This document shows positions 31,379 through 43,773 of a stretch of 64,000 nt of DNA, piece by piece. Position numbers and translations under genes: made by a program. Below the pieces are notes generated by a model. It saw nothing but the letters and a program-made list of their open reading frames with translations, had not been told where the DNA came from and ran no database searches. Origin of the DNA: Ptychodera flava (Eukaryota > Hemichordata > Enteropneusta > Ptychoderidae); NCBI RefSeq assembly GCF_041260155.1, contig NC_091930.1, positions 48,777,402-48,841,401 on the forward strand. Direction: 5' to 3'. The stretch's first letter is position 1; every line of letters begins with the position of its first letter.

Positions 31379-34066
31379 CTTTACCCTCTCAAAGAATTTA
31401 CAAAATATGATAAAATCATATGATGACCCCTTCATGTCATTCCCGAAGAAATATTGACAGATTTTAAAATTGTAATATTGTTGTTCTTTATGTTAAAGTT
31501 ACAATATTGCGGTGATTTTGTTCCCCGTACGAACTAAATTGCATTGGTATACTCCGTACGGCATTATGAAAGACCAAGTTTTTTGTCTGTCAATGCACAT
31601 TGTCAGTGTATTACGGGTATTATTATTGTTGAAAACGAAATTCGAATCTGGACGTAAATTTGATCACCAACACTAGCGATGAATGCAGGACACAGATATT
31701 CAGTCAATCCTAACAAGCTGTGTAGTGGATATTTCGGTGCGCTTTGGTGAGTACACCTACAAACCGTTGCGGACACATGAAACAAAACCCTTAAAAACAG
31801 TTGTCAAATGTTACAGTTACCGGGCATTTAATGAAATTTAAAATGGAAGCCAATGTTTTGCGCATCAAGACAAGCAAAGACCACAGAAGAAGATTAGAGA
31901 ACTCAAATTAATACTCATGGTTGCAATCATCTCATGACGTCATAGGTTGTCTTCGCGACAAACATGTTTATTTTATATTGTACTTCTAACTTCTGCCCCG
32001 GTATACTCGATTCTTTCTTTGCGCACGTCGCACAGTGACGTATTAGGCGGTATGACATTTGTGACAGAAAGCAGTGAAATGAATCCGTATGCACCCTTCG
32101 AGTTTGTTGACAACGTTTTATGTATTAACCTTCACCGATGGGGGGCGCTTGCAATCATGCCACACGGCTTGTCGCATCTAGGGAGAATTTCAGATATTTA
32201 TTATATGACAAAGATTTAATTTTGATAAGCTGAAATTTTGGTTAAAGATATTTGAGTAATATTTCTGTTTGGTTCCGTTCATCTGCAGCCCCTCAACCAC
32301 TTATCTCACGGCGGAGAGTAAACCGTCTGATTTGATGTCCCAACGCTACACAAACATCAATATGTCAAACTTGACTTTTTCAGTCTATTGTTACTTTATT
32401 AGAATTCAAAAGCTCATTATTTACACAACGGGATCTCGATGAGCTACTAATTAACCTTACAGTGAAAACATGACGAGTGCATTAAAAGATAGGATTTTCA
32501 AAAAGTACTATCAATAATGATACATGTCAGAAGGCTGTCTAAGTTTTGCACGTTTAATAACCAAAATATTCATTCTGCAATCACATGTCATAAAAAATTC
32601 TTTTGAAGGGTAAGAAATGCGAAATATTTCAACTTTGTAGAATGTGGATCGATTGGGAAGTTCAGTCAAGAAATTGCTCTACTTGGTATATTTGGTAAAG
32701 TGCACACTTTGTGTAGCAACAATGAATGTGGGACTCCTTACAGGAAGAAATTCGGATAACAACCGATACTCTTGCAGGGTAAAATGTTTCTTTGTGTATG
32801 AATGGTTGACTAATCTTGAAAAATTGATATCTCATGAAAATAAAAAGCTAATAGATGTTGATCGTGTATTAAATACTTTCAAACACTTAAACGCATTCTG
32901 AAGTTACGAGTAATACCGCTGATTAGAAATTACGTTTGACTGGTGAGACATATACAGCACAAAAATATATCGTTAACAACATACGCATTACCGCTATTTA
33001 AACTATAAAAAACGGGAAAAATAAAATACAAGGTTCGGAAATGTCTTAACAATATAGATAACACTTTTACCAAATCATTTACGATAATAATGTAGACAAG
33101 GAACATATAGAAGAAAGCTTTCTTCAGAATATGGTCCGGAGAAATACATGCAAGTCAAGAATTAAAATATTTGAATAAAATAAACACGGTTCTTGAAAGA
33201 ATCATGACATTGGCATAATTCTGAATACTTTTTCAGTTTATGAAACTAATCCTACAAAACATCATCGTGTGAAAATACCTATATCCATTATAGAGTGGCA
33301 AAATACCTATAGAGTGACTATAGTGTGAAAATGAGGATTATGTAAGCGACAAATTGGTGAGAAATAAAAGACTAAACCAAGAACAACAAAAAATTTAATA
33401 TTTCTACATTGCATATTGCAAAGTTCGATTTTAGGCAAAGTTCTGCTGTAGTGTATCGGTCACACATGTGATGAACATCTGTTAGTTCTTGAAACAGAAT
33501 GAACCAACAAATGATAACCTAAATGCATATGCTATGTTCAAAACAATGCACATAGCTAGATGTGCGAAACAATACTGTGCAGGCGTACAAGGAAAGCGTA
33601 AATTGAAATAAAACCCGAAAAAGTCTACAATCCAATAAAAAGTCTTAATACACTCACTTGTCACTGTATCTTTTAAATCGCGATAAAACTATCAAACTCT
33701 AAAAATACAGTTCATAATACAAAGACTAATATGTTACGTGTTACAGAATTCTGTGCAGACACGAAGCCGATCTCTTACCTGCCTGACAGCAGAAATTGCA
33801 ATAGCGCCACCTATCAAGGGTCGATGTACTGGCGTAAGAATATCACAGTAATGTGAGCCGTCGGTTGTACTTCTTATAAAAACAGACACAGTCAAAAATG
33901 GAGAAAATTACAAACGTCTTGAGATTTATTATGACTTCTGTATCCGTATCATTACATCAAGGGTTTCTTACATTATCATGTTTGAGCAGCGAGATTTTGT
34001 CAGGGACTACTTTTTCTATGGTTCGAAGCTATCAAATGAGTAAAGCGTTCGACTACAGTCAAAATA
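31379..34066. other. Non-coding AT-rich stretch
   Basis: About 2.7 kb without a recognised exon, RNA gene or repeat. Reading frames present are short and have no splice context or family signature. Confidence 0.45.
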
Positions 34067-35609
34067 TTAAGGGAGCATTCGTTATTTACGGGGAGGGGCC
34101 GGTGGAAATCAGGGGGGGTTGACTTTTACAAAACCGCTTTTTAGGGGGGGTCAAATTTTACAATCAATGATTGAAGGGGGGGGGGGTCAAATTTTACAAA
34201 GGTTTGTATTGAGTTATGGAAAACAAAATTGACTTTGGAATTTCACCGAAATGTTGCTTGTGTAACCGATGTTTCGAGACGGCAGAATAATAACCGACCG
34301 AAGCTCAGCCAAATTTATTTCTCTAGCAGGGCCAACAAGTCCGAGACTGGCGTTAACCTCATCTAGAACAGCAACAGAGCATGTAGCCCTGAGTACAGGC
34401 CTGTGTGTTCCTGGCGTATACGGCCTCCACCACAGCCCTGCAACGGTCTGTGGAGATAATTGGGGTCTCTGCAGCGAGATTCAAAATGGGGATCTCCATG
34501 GGTAAACAACTTGTCGAGTATGATATGTTTCAGAAAATGAGCGGTTTTGGACGTTAGGAGAAGTCAATCGCATCTTTTCTGCGATTGGTTAGGAGGTAAA
34601 GGTAGGCAGGGAAAGGATTTTGCCCCAATAGAGCAGAATTTCGGCCAAAAAGACCGTTTAGTCTTCATTGCGGTCCAGGTCCAGGCCGCAGAGACCTCAA
34701 GTCTGTTCAAAGCCCATTGCAGGGCTTTGGTAGAGGCCATATCATGCTGGGAACACACGTGAACACACCTGTACGCAGGGCTACACAGCATGGGGCATGA
34801 AATGAGGAACCAACACACAGTCATATAATGTGACAAACAACTTCTGTATATTACTATATTGTGTCAAATATCGGGTCTACATATACAATAGTAAAATCGT
34901 ACTTCAAAACTATAAATATTACTCCATGGTAACAGTAACCGTACTGATCGACCTCCCGACGGCAGGAGTCGACACACTTTCAGAACAAAAACTCTCTTCA
35001 AACCCTTTCTAAATGCTTAACAATTTCTATGGAAAACTTAACGTTACTGCAGAGGTACCTCAGACTTGACCACGCGGCGTGGAAACACAAATAGTTCAAC
35101 ACGCGACTTTAACTAATGTTCGATGATGAGCACAATTGTAAGTCCCGTGTACTGTCTGCACATGAAAGTCGGCGACAACACACGCAATTCACTGCTAAGC
35201 AGCGTCCAGTTCAGCTACCATGGAGCAGCCATCTTAGATCTTTGTTTATACTTCCGGTCGGGACATGCCGATCTAATCTGAAGTCTTCCTGTGCTAACTC
35301 CGCGCATCGACAAAAGTTCAGTGGAACGATCATAAATCTCAGACATCTGACTGAACTCATAAATGGAATAAAGTTCACAGTTAACACACAATTTGCTGCA
35401 GAAAGATCAGCTTTCAACTTGTGGTGAATTATCATCTTAGCCTGCAGTGCGTATATTGCAAATATACGGCACGGCTTTCACTTGTGTGAGCAATGTTTGT
35501 TCCATCGACTAAAGTAGAGGATGGCGTAGGGTTTAAATAAACAGTCCGATCCGCATAAAATTCGATCTCTGCCACTCACCGGTTTCTTTACATATCTGCT
35601 GACTTGAGT

Positions 35610-35720
35610 AAGACTCAAATAGAGAATACGGATAGTTTTCAATCGGATTCGAACCCACAACATACGGCATCAGTCGCCTAGCTGAGAGGCCTGAGACAGA
35701 ACCAGTCGGCTAAATCTCCA
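35610..35720 (-). mobile_element. tRNA-derived SINE-like copy 1
   Basis: On the minus strand an A-box-like TAGCCGACTGG precedes a perfect B box GGGTTCGAATCC (35645-35656), as in the tRNA-related head of SINEs. The intervening sequence does not fold into a normal cloverleaf, so a functional tRNA gene is unlikely. It lies inside the 2.8-kb element. Confidence 0.6.
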
Positions 35721-35949
35721 CTCCCAAAAAAGAGTGGTTCAATAGCCGGCTAAGTTGTTACATTTTTCTGACTGAGACCTTTCAACACGTTGTAGAGTTC
35801 GTGAAGCACTCACGCACGCATGCTCACTATCATACATCGCACATACACACTTTATCAAAGCGAAGAAACGAATTTCATCGCTTTAACTGGGCGAACGATA
35901 ACCTCGGGGACAATTCTGTCCACCAGCAGTGTTACCGACCCAGGATAGA

Positions 35950-36031
35950 AAATACGGATAGTTTTCAATCGGATTCGAACCCACAACATACGGCATCAGT
36001 CGCCTAGCTGAGAGGCCTGAGACAGAACCAG
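35950..36031 (-). mobile_element. tRNA-derived SINE-like copy 2, truncated
   Basis: About 80 bases apparently identical to copy 1, including the B box (35971-35982), cut off at the A box. Such identity between copies 330 bases apart points to a recent local duplication or gene conversion within the host element. Confidence 0.55.
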
Positions 36032-36146
36032 CATGCAACGCAAAACACTCTCTGGAAAGTTCCCATTTTGGACTCCCTAGGTATACAGTGATAACACACA
36101 AGAACTCCCAGGCAAAATAGAAAATACACAGGTCCTCCATACATAA

Positions 36147-36680
36147 TCTATGAGAAGCTATGAATAATTTCTTTTAAATACAAAACTAGCTAAATCTGTG
36201 TATTTATAGACTCTTGATTATTGATATTAATGTACTTGATAAGACTAGGGTAGTTACCAGTGCATGTGTGAGCAAGAAATTTGATTTTGGAATTTCACCG
36301 AATTGTTAATCACTATCTTGTCAGAGGAAACTATGAATAATTTTTTTGCAATACAAAACTAGTTAAATCTGTGTATTTATGTACGCTTGATTATTGATAT
36401 TAATTTACTTGATTAGACTAGGGTGGTAACAAGTGGATGTTTTTGCAAGAATTTGATTTTGGAATGTCACCGAAATGTTGATTCACTATCTTGTCTATAT
36501 GGAAACTATGAATAATGTTTTTCCAATATAAAACTAGGTAGATCTGTGTATTTATGTACTCTTGATTATTGATATTAGTGTACTTGATTAGACTAGAGCG
36601 ATTAAAAGTTCATGTGTGTGCAAAAAATTTGATTTTGGAATTTCACCAAAAATGTTGATTCTCTAGTATGTGAGGAAACT
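36147..36680. repeat. Tandem array, about 170-bp unit, 3 copies
   Basis: Three degenerate units share ACTATGAATAAT, CTGTGTATTTATG, CTTGATTATTGATATTA and TTTGATTTTGGAATTTCACC. A fragment of the unit (TTTGGAATTTCACCGAAATG) also occurs near the left end of the same element at about 34235. The array is internal to the 2.8-kb element. Confidence 0.75.
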
Positions 36681-37159
36681 TTTTCAGCCTGGGGCCACAG
36701 GGTGCGAAGGGTTAATGAATCAAATCTGATGAATTTTTTTTTTTAAGAGGGGGGGGGGGGGGGGTCACATTTTACAATTGATGAATTGAGGGGGGGGGTG
36801 TCAAATTTTAGAAATTTGATTTGGAGGGGGGGTCGCTTTTTACGTTTCATTTGTCGCTCAAATTCCACCCCCCCCTTCCCCGTAAATAACGAATGCTCCC
36901 TAACAGCTGACAGGATTGCCAGCTGAAGTCATGTGTGGATTAACTCCTGGAATTTTATAAATCTGGCGATGTTACAAGAAATCTAAAGTCATTACTCTGA
37001 CCAGGATGAGTCTCAGAGTGTATGGACATTGTTTAGGTAAGATCTGATGAGTGTCTTTCTTGAAATCAAAACAAATATGAGAAGATTTCACAGCGATGCT
37101 TTGATGAATGTTTACAGTGAATACAACTGTCATTGCAATGCTGTACAGAATTAACAAAT

Positions 37160-38110
37160 GTATTCTGTAAAAAATATGAAAATTTCAACCGATCACTTTG
37201 ATTGCCACGTCATAAACTTAATTACATCAAGACGTGAAATTCTAACCCAAACAAGACCAGGAAAATCTGAACATTAACTCAGAAATCTAGAAATCATGTT
37301 GAAATTTGATTGAATGTTGAATGGAAGTCAATTGTCAACATTGGACATTCTGCAGAAATATCAAAATATCTCTTCAAAATAAAACATGAAAATTTCAACT
37401 GATGACTTTAATATTATGATTTTCAAATTCTTCACATCAAGAGGTAAAATTCTAACCCCAACATGGCCAGGAAAATATGAACATTTCTCAGAAAAATGAA
37501 ATTATTTGTATTCTCTGTGTCAAAACAATTGCATCAAAACAAAACTGATCACAATTTCTCTACAGTTTCAAATATTCACTTTAAAAAATTACAAATTTTC
37601 AACTGATGACTTAAATATTATGATTTTCAAATTCTTCACATCAAGAGGTAAAATTCTAACCCCAACATGGCCAGGAAAATATGAACATTTCTCAGAAAAA
37701 TGAAATTATTTGTATCCTCTGTGTCAAAACAATTGCATCAAAACAAACCTGATCACAATTTCTTCACATTTTACAAAAAGTTGACTCTGAAAATAATACA
37801 AAATTTCAACCAATGACTTTAATTTTTACATTATTGGATTCCTTACATCAAGATGAGAAATTCTAACCCCAACATGACTAGGAAATTATGAATAGTTTCT
37901 GAGAAAAATGAAATTATTGACATTGTTCATGGCATCAAAACACAGCAGATTACAATTTCTTCACATTTTACAGAAAATTCACTCTGAAAAAAATACAAAA
38001 TTTCATCCAAGGGTTTCAATTCCACTTGGAGTCATTTCCTGACATCATAACGAGAAATTCTAACCCAAACTTGGCTGAGAAAATATTGAGTTTTGATGAG
38101 AAAATCAGGA
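37160..38110. repeat. Tandem array, about 205-bp unit, 5 copies
   Basis: Degenerate units recur at spacings near 196-217 bases, with landmarks AAATTTCAACTGATGAC, ACATCAAGAGG and AATTCTAACCCCAACATGG. AT-rich and non-coding. It abuts the 3' end of the NHL fragment. Confidence 0.75.
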
Positions 38111-38206
38111 AAATTGTGTCAGTCATGGTGATGATGTGTTTGTATGTTGTTCAGTTGTACAATTGTATGAGCTGCAATGTTTGCATTGACTGTCTTCTCA
38201 GATTTC

Positions 38207-38999
38207 TTACTTGTAAATGACCTTGACAGTGTTATCACTGAGATCTGAATAAACTATTCTACCGTCTGTAAACACTGCAATGTAGTAAGGGATTCCACCT
38301 ACAGTTACAGTTTCCTGGTATTCACCCTGTCTATCAAATTTCACTATATTCATAAAATCTGCCACATAAATATTGTCTGCATTGTCAACTGTAACTCCAC
38401 ATGGATCCACTAAGTGATTACTTCCAAATTGATTCAATATTTCAAGATTACTGTCCAAAACATAGATACACTTTACATCACCACGACATGACACTGTGAG
38501 TTGATATTTGCTATTCATGGTCAGAGAGTAGGGCTTACTGAGTTGTCGACTTGAAATAATGTCTCCATCTCCATTACATTTGATTACACAGTCTGCATCG
38601 TAGTCTGCTATGAAACATTTCTGTCTTTATCAACAAATACACCAATGGGGTGTTTCAGTTTACCCATTCCTATTATTTGTTTCACTTCACTCTTTGCATC
38701 ACTCACTACAATGCATTTGTTAATGAAATCCGCTGTGTAATAGTCACCATTGTCTGCCATTGCTGTGTCTTGTGGTCTGAAAACGCTTGGTAAGCCATGA
38801 ACTGTGACAGATGTTAGAATCTGTGCAGTGTCTGCTGTTACTGTCTTCACACTGCCAGGCTGCTCTATACGTCCATTGTCACAGACAAGTACATGTCCAT
38901 TCTGGTTTATTGTCAATCCATATGGGTCAAAGACTTCACCTGATGATTCCTTGCCATCTCTGGACAATAAAACCCTGACAGTGTTGGACAGTGGTGTAC
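38207..38999 (-). pseudogene. NHL-repeat protein fragment (TRIM-NHL type), frameshifted
   Basis: Read on the minus strand, an acceptor-like site precedes 38999 and the fragment ends at a stop at 38207. It encodes several NHL beta-propeller blades, with landmarks FDPYGLTINQNGHVLVCD, DPCGVTVDNADNIYVADF and IAVFTDGRIVYSD, as found in the C-terminal half of TRIM2/3-like E3 ligases of invertebrates. The frame is broken once, near 38615 (after DKDRN): one missing base joins DKDRN to CFIADYDADCVIK. No RING, B-box or coiled-coil exon was found upstream on this strand as far as 52 kb. I read it as an orphan 3' exon or pseudogene. A sequencing error in a gene with very distant 5' exons is the alternative. 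Confidence 0.7.
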
Positions 39000-39330
39000 C
39001 TGTAGGTGTAAGGTAACAATTTGCAAATGTAGGTCAAAGGTCACCAGCTGATAAAACAATAGAACTGCCATTGAAACATGGTTTTTTGACATGGAGGTGA
39101 CAATTTCTTGAAAAAATCTCATCAAGGAAAATATTAAAATGCTAAAAATTTTCCTCATTTGCATAATTAATTATATTACCCCTGTAAACAAACCTTTCAG
39201 GCTCGTCAACATATTTTTTCAATTTCAGCTGTTTGTAAATGTCAGTACATGTAGTTGTTCAATTGAGTAATGACAATGATTTTTGACATTCTTAAGATTT
39301 GGATAATAATTAAAATTGCTGTGGTCAAGT

Positions 39331-40830
39331 AATTTGCATAATTAATGAATTTAGGTAATTAGGCTGTATCTCTATAACAGATTGGTGTAATATGCTACAA
39401 TTTTGTGGAATTGTGACTGAAGTCATGGCAGTGTTATTGTGTTTTTGTTCAGTGAATTTTATCTCTGTAGTAATTACCAATTTGCATAATTAACGAACTT
39501 CAGTAATTAGGTTGTAACTTGATAATACTTTGGCATAATAAACTACAATTTCATGGAATTGTTGCTTACATCATTGTACTTTCATTGCATTTTGTCGAGT
39601 AACTTTTATTTTAACAATAATTACTAATTTGCATAATTAATGAATTAACATTATAAGGCTGTATCTCAATTCTGGTTTTTGTAATAAGTTACAACTTTGT
39701 GGAATAGTTGCTGCAGCCATGGTAGTGTTATTTCATCTTGTCAGGTGAATTTTAGCTCTCCAGTAATTACTAATTTGCATAATTAATGAATTTAGGTAAT
39801 TAGGCTGTATCTCCATAACAGATTGGTGTAATATGCTACAATTTTGTGGAATTGTTACTGAAGTCATGGCAGTGTCATGTTGTTTCTGTTCAGTGAATTT
39901 TATCTCTTTAGTAATTACCAATTTGCATAATTAACAAACTTGGGTAATTAGGTTGTAACTTGATAATACTTTGGTGTAATACGCTACAATTTCATGGAAT
40001 TGTTGCTGACATCATTGTACATTCATTGCATTTTGTCTGGTAACTTTTATTTCTACAATAATTACTAATTTGCATAATTTAGGTAATTAGGCTGTATCTC
40101 AATAATGGTTCAGTGTAATATCCTAGAACTTTGTGCAATTTTCACTGAAGTCATGGCCATGTCATTGCCTTTTGTCTTGTAAATTTTATCTCTTTGGTAA
40201 TTGCTAATTTGCATAACTGTAACTCAGTAACAGTTTGATATAATATGCTACAGTTTTGTGGAATTGTTGCTGAAGCTATTGCCATGCCATTGTGTTTTGT
40301 CCTGTTAATTATATCTCTGTAGTAGATACTAATTTGTATAATTAATAAATTTACATAATTAAGCACTATCTAGGGAATTGTTCACTTCAATGTAATATTC
40401 TGTAAATTTGTCAAAGTTTGTTGCCGTAGTGTTGTCTTCGTCTACTTTATTTCATATCAAGTTAATTACTTAGGTAATGATGTCAAGCTTTTTATCCAGT
40501 GTCTGTCTGTTGTTTGTTTTTATTTATTTCTCTTTTGTAGATTCTCGTTTGTGCATCTAAGTGTTCTCAGTCACCATTTCAATTGCCGAGTGTTTGATTG
40601 ATGGATTGATTAATTGATTATTTAGTTACTTATTTGCATAATTAATGAATTTAGCTAATTAGGCGATAACTCAAGAGTTTTGTTTTTATGTACACTACAA
40701 ATTCATGAATTCCTTGTTCATGTCATAGCAGGATTATTGTGTTTGTCCTGATGATGAACTTTATGTCTGTACTAATTACTAATTTGCATAATTAATATTT
40801 AGGTATCTGGACATTATCGATGGTTTGATG
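39331..40830. repeat. 147-bp tandem array with octamer motif
   Basis: The motif AATTTGCATAATTAAT recurs at 39331, 39479, 39626, 39772, 39920, 40067, 40206, 40331, 40631 and 40781, so the period is 146-148 bp through most of the array. Other landmarks are GGTAATTAGGCTGTATCTC and TACAATTTTGTGGAATTG. Each unit carries ATTTGCAT, the POU-family octamer; the 40331 unit has a variant. A related array in the opposite orientation lies at 58700-59280. Confidence 0.85.
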
Positions 40831-42416
40831 AAGGATATGAACCACAAGAGAATTGTTTTGACTGTCCAGTTAATTTTAGCTCATTTGATTTTACTTTCCT
40901 GCATACTTTATAAAGTTTAGTAGGAGGCATGTATTGAAAGAATTGTGGACAATTGAATTCAATTCATTGATATAAATGTGGCTAGTGTTAACACGCTGAA
41001 AACTGGTCCATTTATAAATTTTCAACCTTTGACCTTTATTTCCCTGTATTTCCAACTCTACCATAAGAAGTGGAGTTGGATTCAAACTATGTAAAGTGAA
41101 TGCTAATCAGCTAAATATACTTTTTGAGTGAAACAAGAGGACATGAGATGACATGGAATGTCAAAACCCTGAAAAAGTGTACAGCTGTTGTCACTTGAAC
41201 TTCCTAATATTTTTAGTGTTTCATGTACTTTGATGTTTTGTTTTATGTGCCTTCACATATTTTACACAACAGTCTGACATCACTGCACTGTGATCAAACT
41301 GATAAACACAGCAATCATCAAGGGGACTGCTTTTCACTCTAAAACAGAAACAGCTCACTGAAAAATGATATGAGTCCAGTAACACACAAAGGTACCTAGA
41401 TAGTAAAAATTATCAGTTTTGTGATTGTGATATATTATGTAGGGCTTTATCAGCTTTCATTGGATGTGCTTCTCTGTTAGGGCCCCCTATCTTGGCAAAA
41501 ATATTCTTCAAAGTTGGCTCCCTGAGTAAAACCTTGAGAATGACCAATGTTCCCTACATCAAAAGTGAAGATGAAATTAACCCCACATGCAATTAGTAAG
41601 CTGTGTCAATATCAGTGATGACTTGGAATACCTTTGACATATAGATTTCTTTTTTCCCCATGTTTTGCAGTACAATAGTCAACTTGCGTATTCTCTCATT
41701 GGGATTTTCCATTGTCATTACAAAGGTACAGGACTATTTTCAGTGACTAGTGGAAGGGGTGTACATAACTCTTCACTTTGAAAAATCTTACTAATTTACT
41801 TGTTAATTTATATCAGTTATGAGCAAAGGGGAATGGAGAATTCATAATTACATTGCTGAGTCATGTGAACATGGTATCAATACTGTCTACATCAAGAATA
41901 CGTTAAATTCCTGGCAGTGTGTAATATACTTCCTGAAATTTGCACATGATGCACATACCATTTTCTTTGCAACATTCCTTATTTTTAACCAAAATGCTAT
42001 CACCATTGATTAAAACTTATCCAATGGCTTTCATATGTTGTATATATGTTAAACTTGCTTCTGTATTGACCAAAAAGGAGCATGCTGTAATTGAAATTGT
42101 CAATCTTTTGGATCATAGAATATATTGATTCTGGCCTGATATGCTTTGAAGTTTTGAAATGTTCGAAGGTTGTATTTTCCTTGAGCCATCGTAAAAGTAT
42201 AATAAACCTGCAAGCTGTTTTCTCCATTTGCTATGTAAAAATTTAAAGAAAACTGAAAAGCTTGTATGTATACTGCAAATTTATACATTATGCAAATTGA
42301 TACATTTACAGCAACCAAACAAATCATGAAAGTGGAGCACTATTGCCACATCGAAGTCTTATTTGGTAATTATCGGTGTAGAAGATTGTCCTTCTTCTGT
42401 TTCTTGTGTTGATATT
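40831..42416. other. Non-coding stretch
   Basis: About 1.6 kb with no recognised gene or repeat. Short frames near 41819-42128 have no family signature. Confidence 0.4.
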
Positions 42417-43376
42417 CAGGGCTTGCAATTAACTTTTTCCCTGGTAGTCCATTTGGGCTACTATTTTCTGAAGTTGGTAGCCCAGTGACAATAGCTGTTA
42501 GCCCATGCGTATTTTAGTTTAGGGTTATTGTTTTTCATTAACCAGACAAGAAAAAGCACTTTTTCAAGATTCTGCCCATGACGTGAATTTTCTAGTCACT
42601 TGATGTGAATACTTGCACACCTAATACCCAAAGGAAACAGGTATAAAGCCCCTGAAAAATGTTTCTGGTCCTTAACATTCAGCAAAAGTGATGCGGTGAG
42701 GCGGTTTTCTTTTCTTTTTTTTTATTCTTAACTATGCTGGTTTGGCACTATTGATGCAACGGTTATTGTCTTTTATCACTGGCTGCATACTTCTTCTGGC
42801 TTCTATTTAGCATTTTGTGACATGCAAACAGGGATATCAAGGATAGCTATATTGATGAGTACGTAACCCAAAAACGCCATGAAGCGCAGGTTCTGAAATG
42901 ACGCACTCGGTGACCAGACACAATCTTTTTTTGCCTTGTGGACAACAGTGATACTCAAAATTTTAGTGACCTATTGACAACTTGTTGCACGCAGAGTTGT
43001 ATGCAAATTTTGACAGTCTTCATGACAACGACCACGACCTCAGCACGTACAGACATACTGTAGCAGGGCTGAAAGTAGATCATGGGCTTTCTGTAGGGAA
43101 GGGGCATATTATCTGTGATTGATACATTATGATCTAAACGTAATGAAAATGCCTTTTCATTGGCCATCATTTCCTGTGCCTGTCATCCAAGTACATCAGT
43201 TGAGATATTGAAACTTGGTTGCAAAGTTTCACTGCACGGTTGTCTTTGTAATTTGCATAACAGAGTCATAGTCTGGCCTTGGTAGACCGTGTGGGCTACC
43301 ATTTCATGGATTTTGGTAGCCCCAGGGAAAAGTTGGTAGTCTGTGGATGCGGAGCTACCGCTAATTTTGAGCCCTG
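42417..43376. mobile_element. hAT-like non-autonomous element, copy 1
   Basis: A 960-bp repeat with ends CAGGGCTTGCAATTAAC and, reverse-complemented, CAGGGCTCAAAATTAGC. Subterminal GGTAGCCCA/TGGGCTACC motifs recur in both orientations. A second copy is at 49907-51260. CAGGG termini are typical of hAT elements, but no 8-bp target duplication is visible here, so the superfamily is inference. Confidence 0.6.
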
Positions 43377-43773
43377 CTATTTGAGTCTTTACAAAAAATG
43401 ATACTGTGCATAATTACAAAGGTTGTTGCTCTCTTCAACTGATGGAGGCTTTATCCCTTTACCTGCCAAACAGTATCACTTGCCCATCAGCCAATTCAGT
43501 GAAAAGTGGTATTGAGACAAAACCATACGTATTTCCACCCAGTCGGCTTGGTCTGTTCCAACAGCTTTAGTCCATAAAAATCATGTTTACAGTATCTGTG
43601 ATTTCATTGGCCTTCAAATGTTCAATTTTTTGTTAAAATGCACCAAATGGGACATGTTTTGCTTCAATGATTTTAACAAACTTGACCTGATGGTGAAATA
43701 TGAACTTGGCAGGATAAGGGTTAATATTGTTATGTACTAGATGCAGACCACTGCACTCAAGTAACTATTGGAC

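Larger units (their letters stand above)
34071..36900. mobile_element. 2.8-kb element with terminal inverted repeats
   Basis: Ends are near-perfect inverted repeats of about 28 bases starting GGGAGCATTCGTTATTTACG (34071) and ending with its complement (36900). The flanks share TAA (34068-34070 and 36901-36903); the left flank reads TTAA. Just inside each end are G-runs followed by GTCAAATTTTACA, so subterminal repeats are present. No transposase reading frame was seen, so it is non-autonomous. TAA duplication would suit PIF/Harbinger and TTAA would suit Kolobok or piggyBac; this cannot be settled by eye. SINE copies and a tandem array lie inside it. Confidence 0.7.

Noticed and set aside
34269-35427. 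Several 70-100-residue frames inside the 2.8-kb inverted-repeat element as possible transposase
   Set aside because: No transposase motif or consistent frame; the element appears non-coding.
35610-35720. Functional tRNA gene on the minus strand
   Set aside because: Only A- and B-box-like words are present; no acceptor stem or anticodon arm pairs properly. It fits a SINE head.
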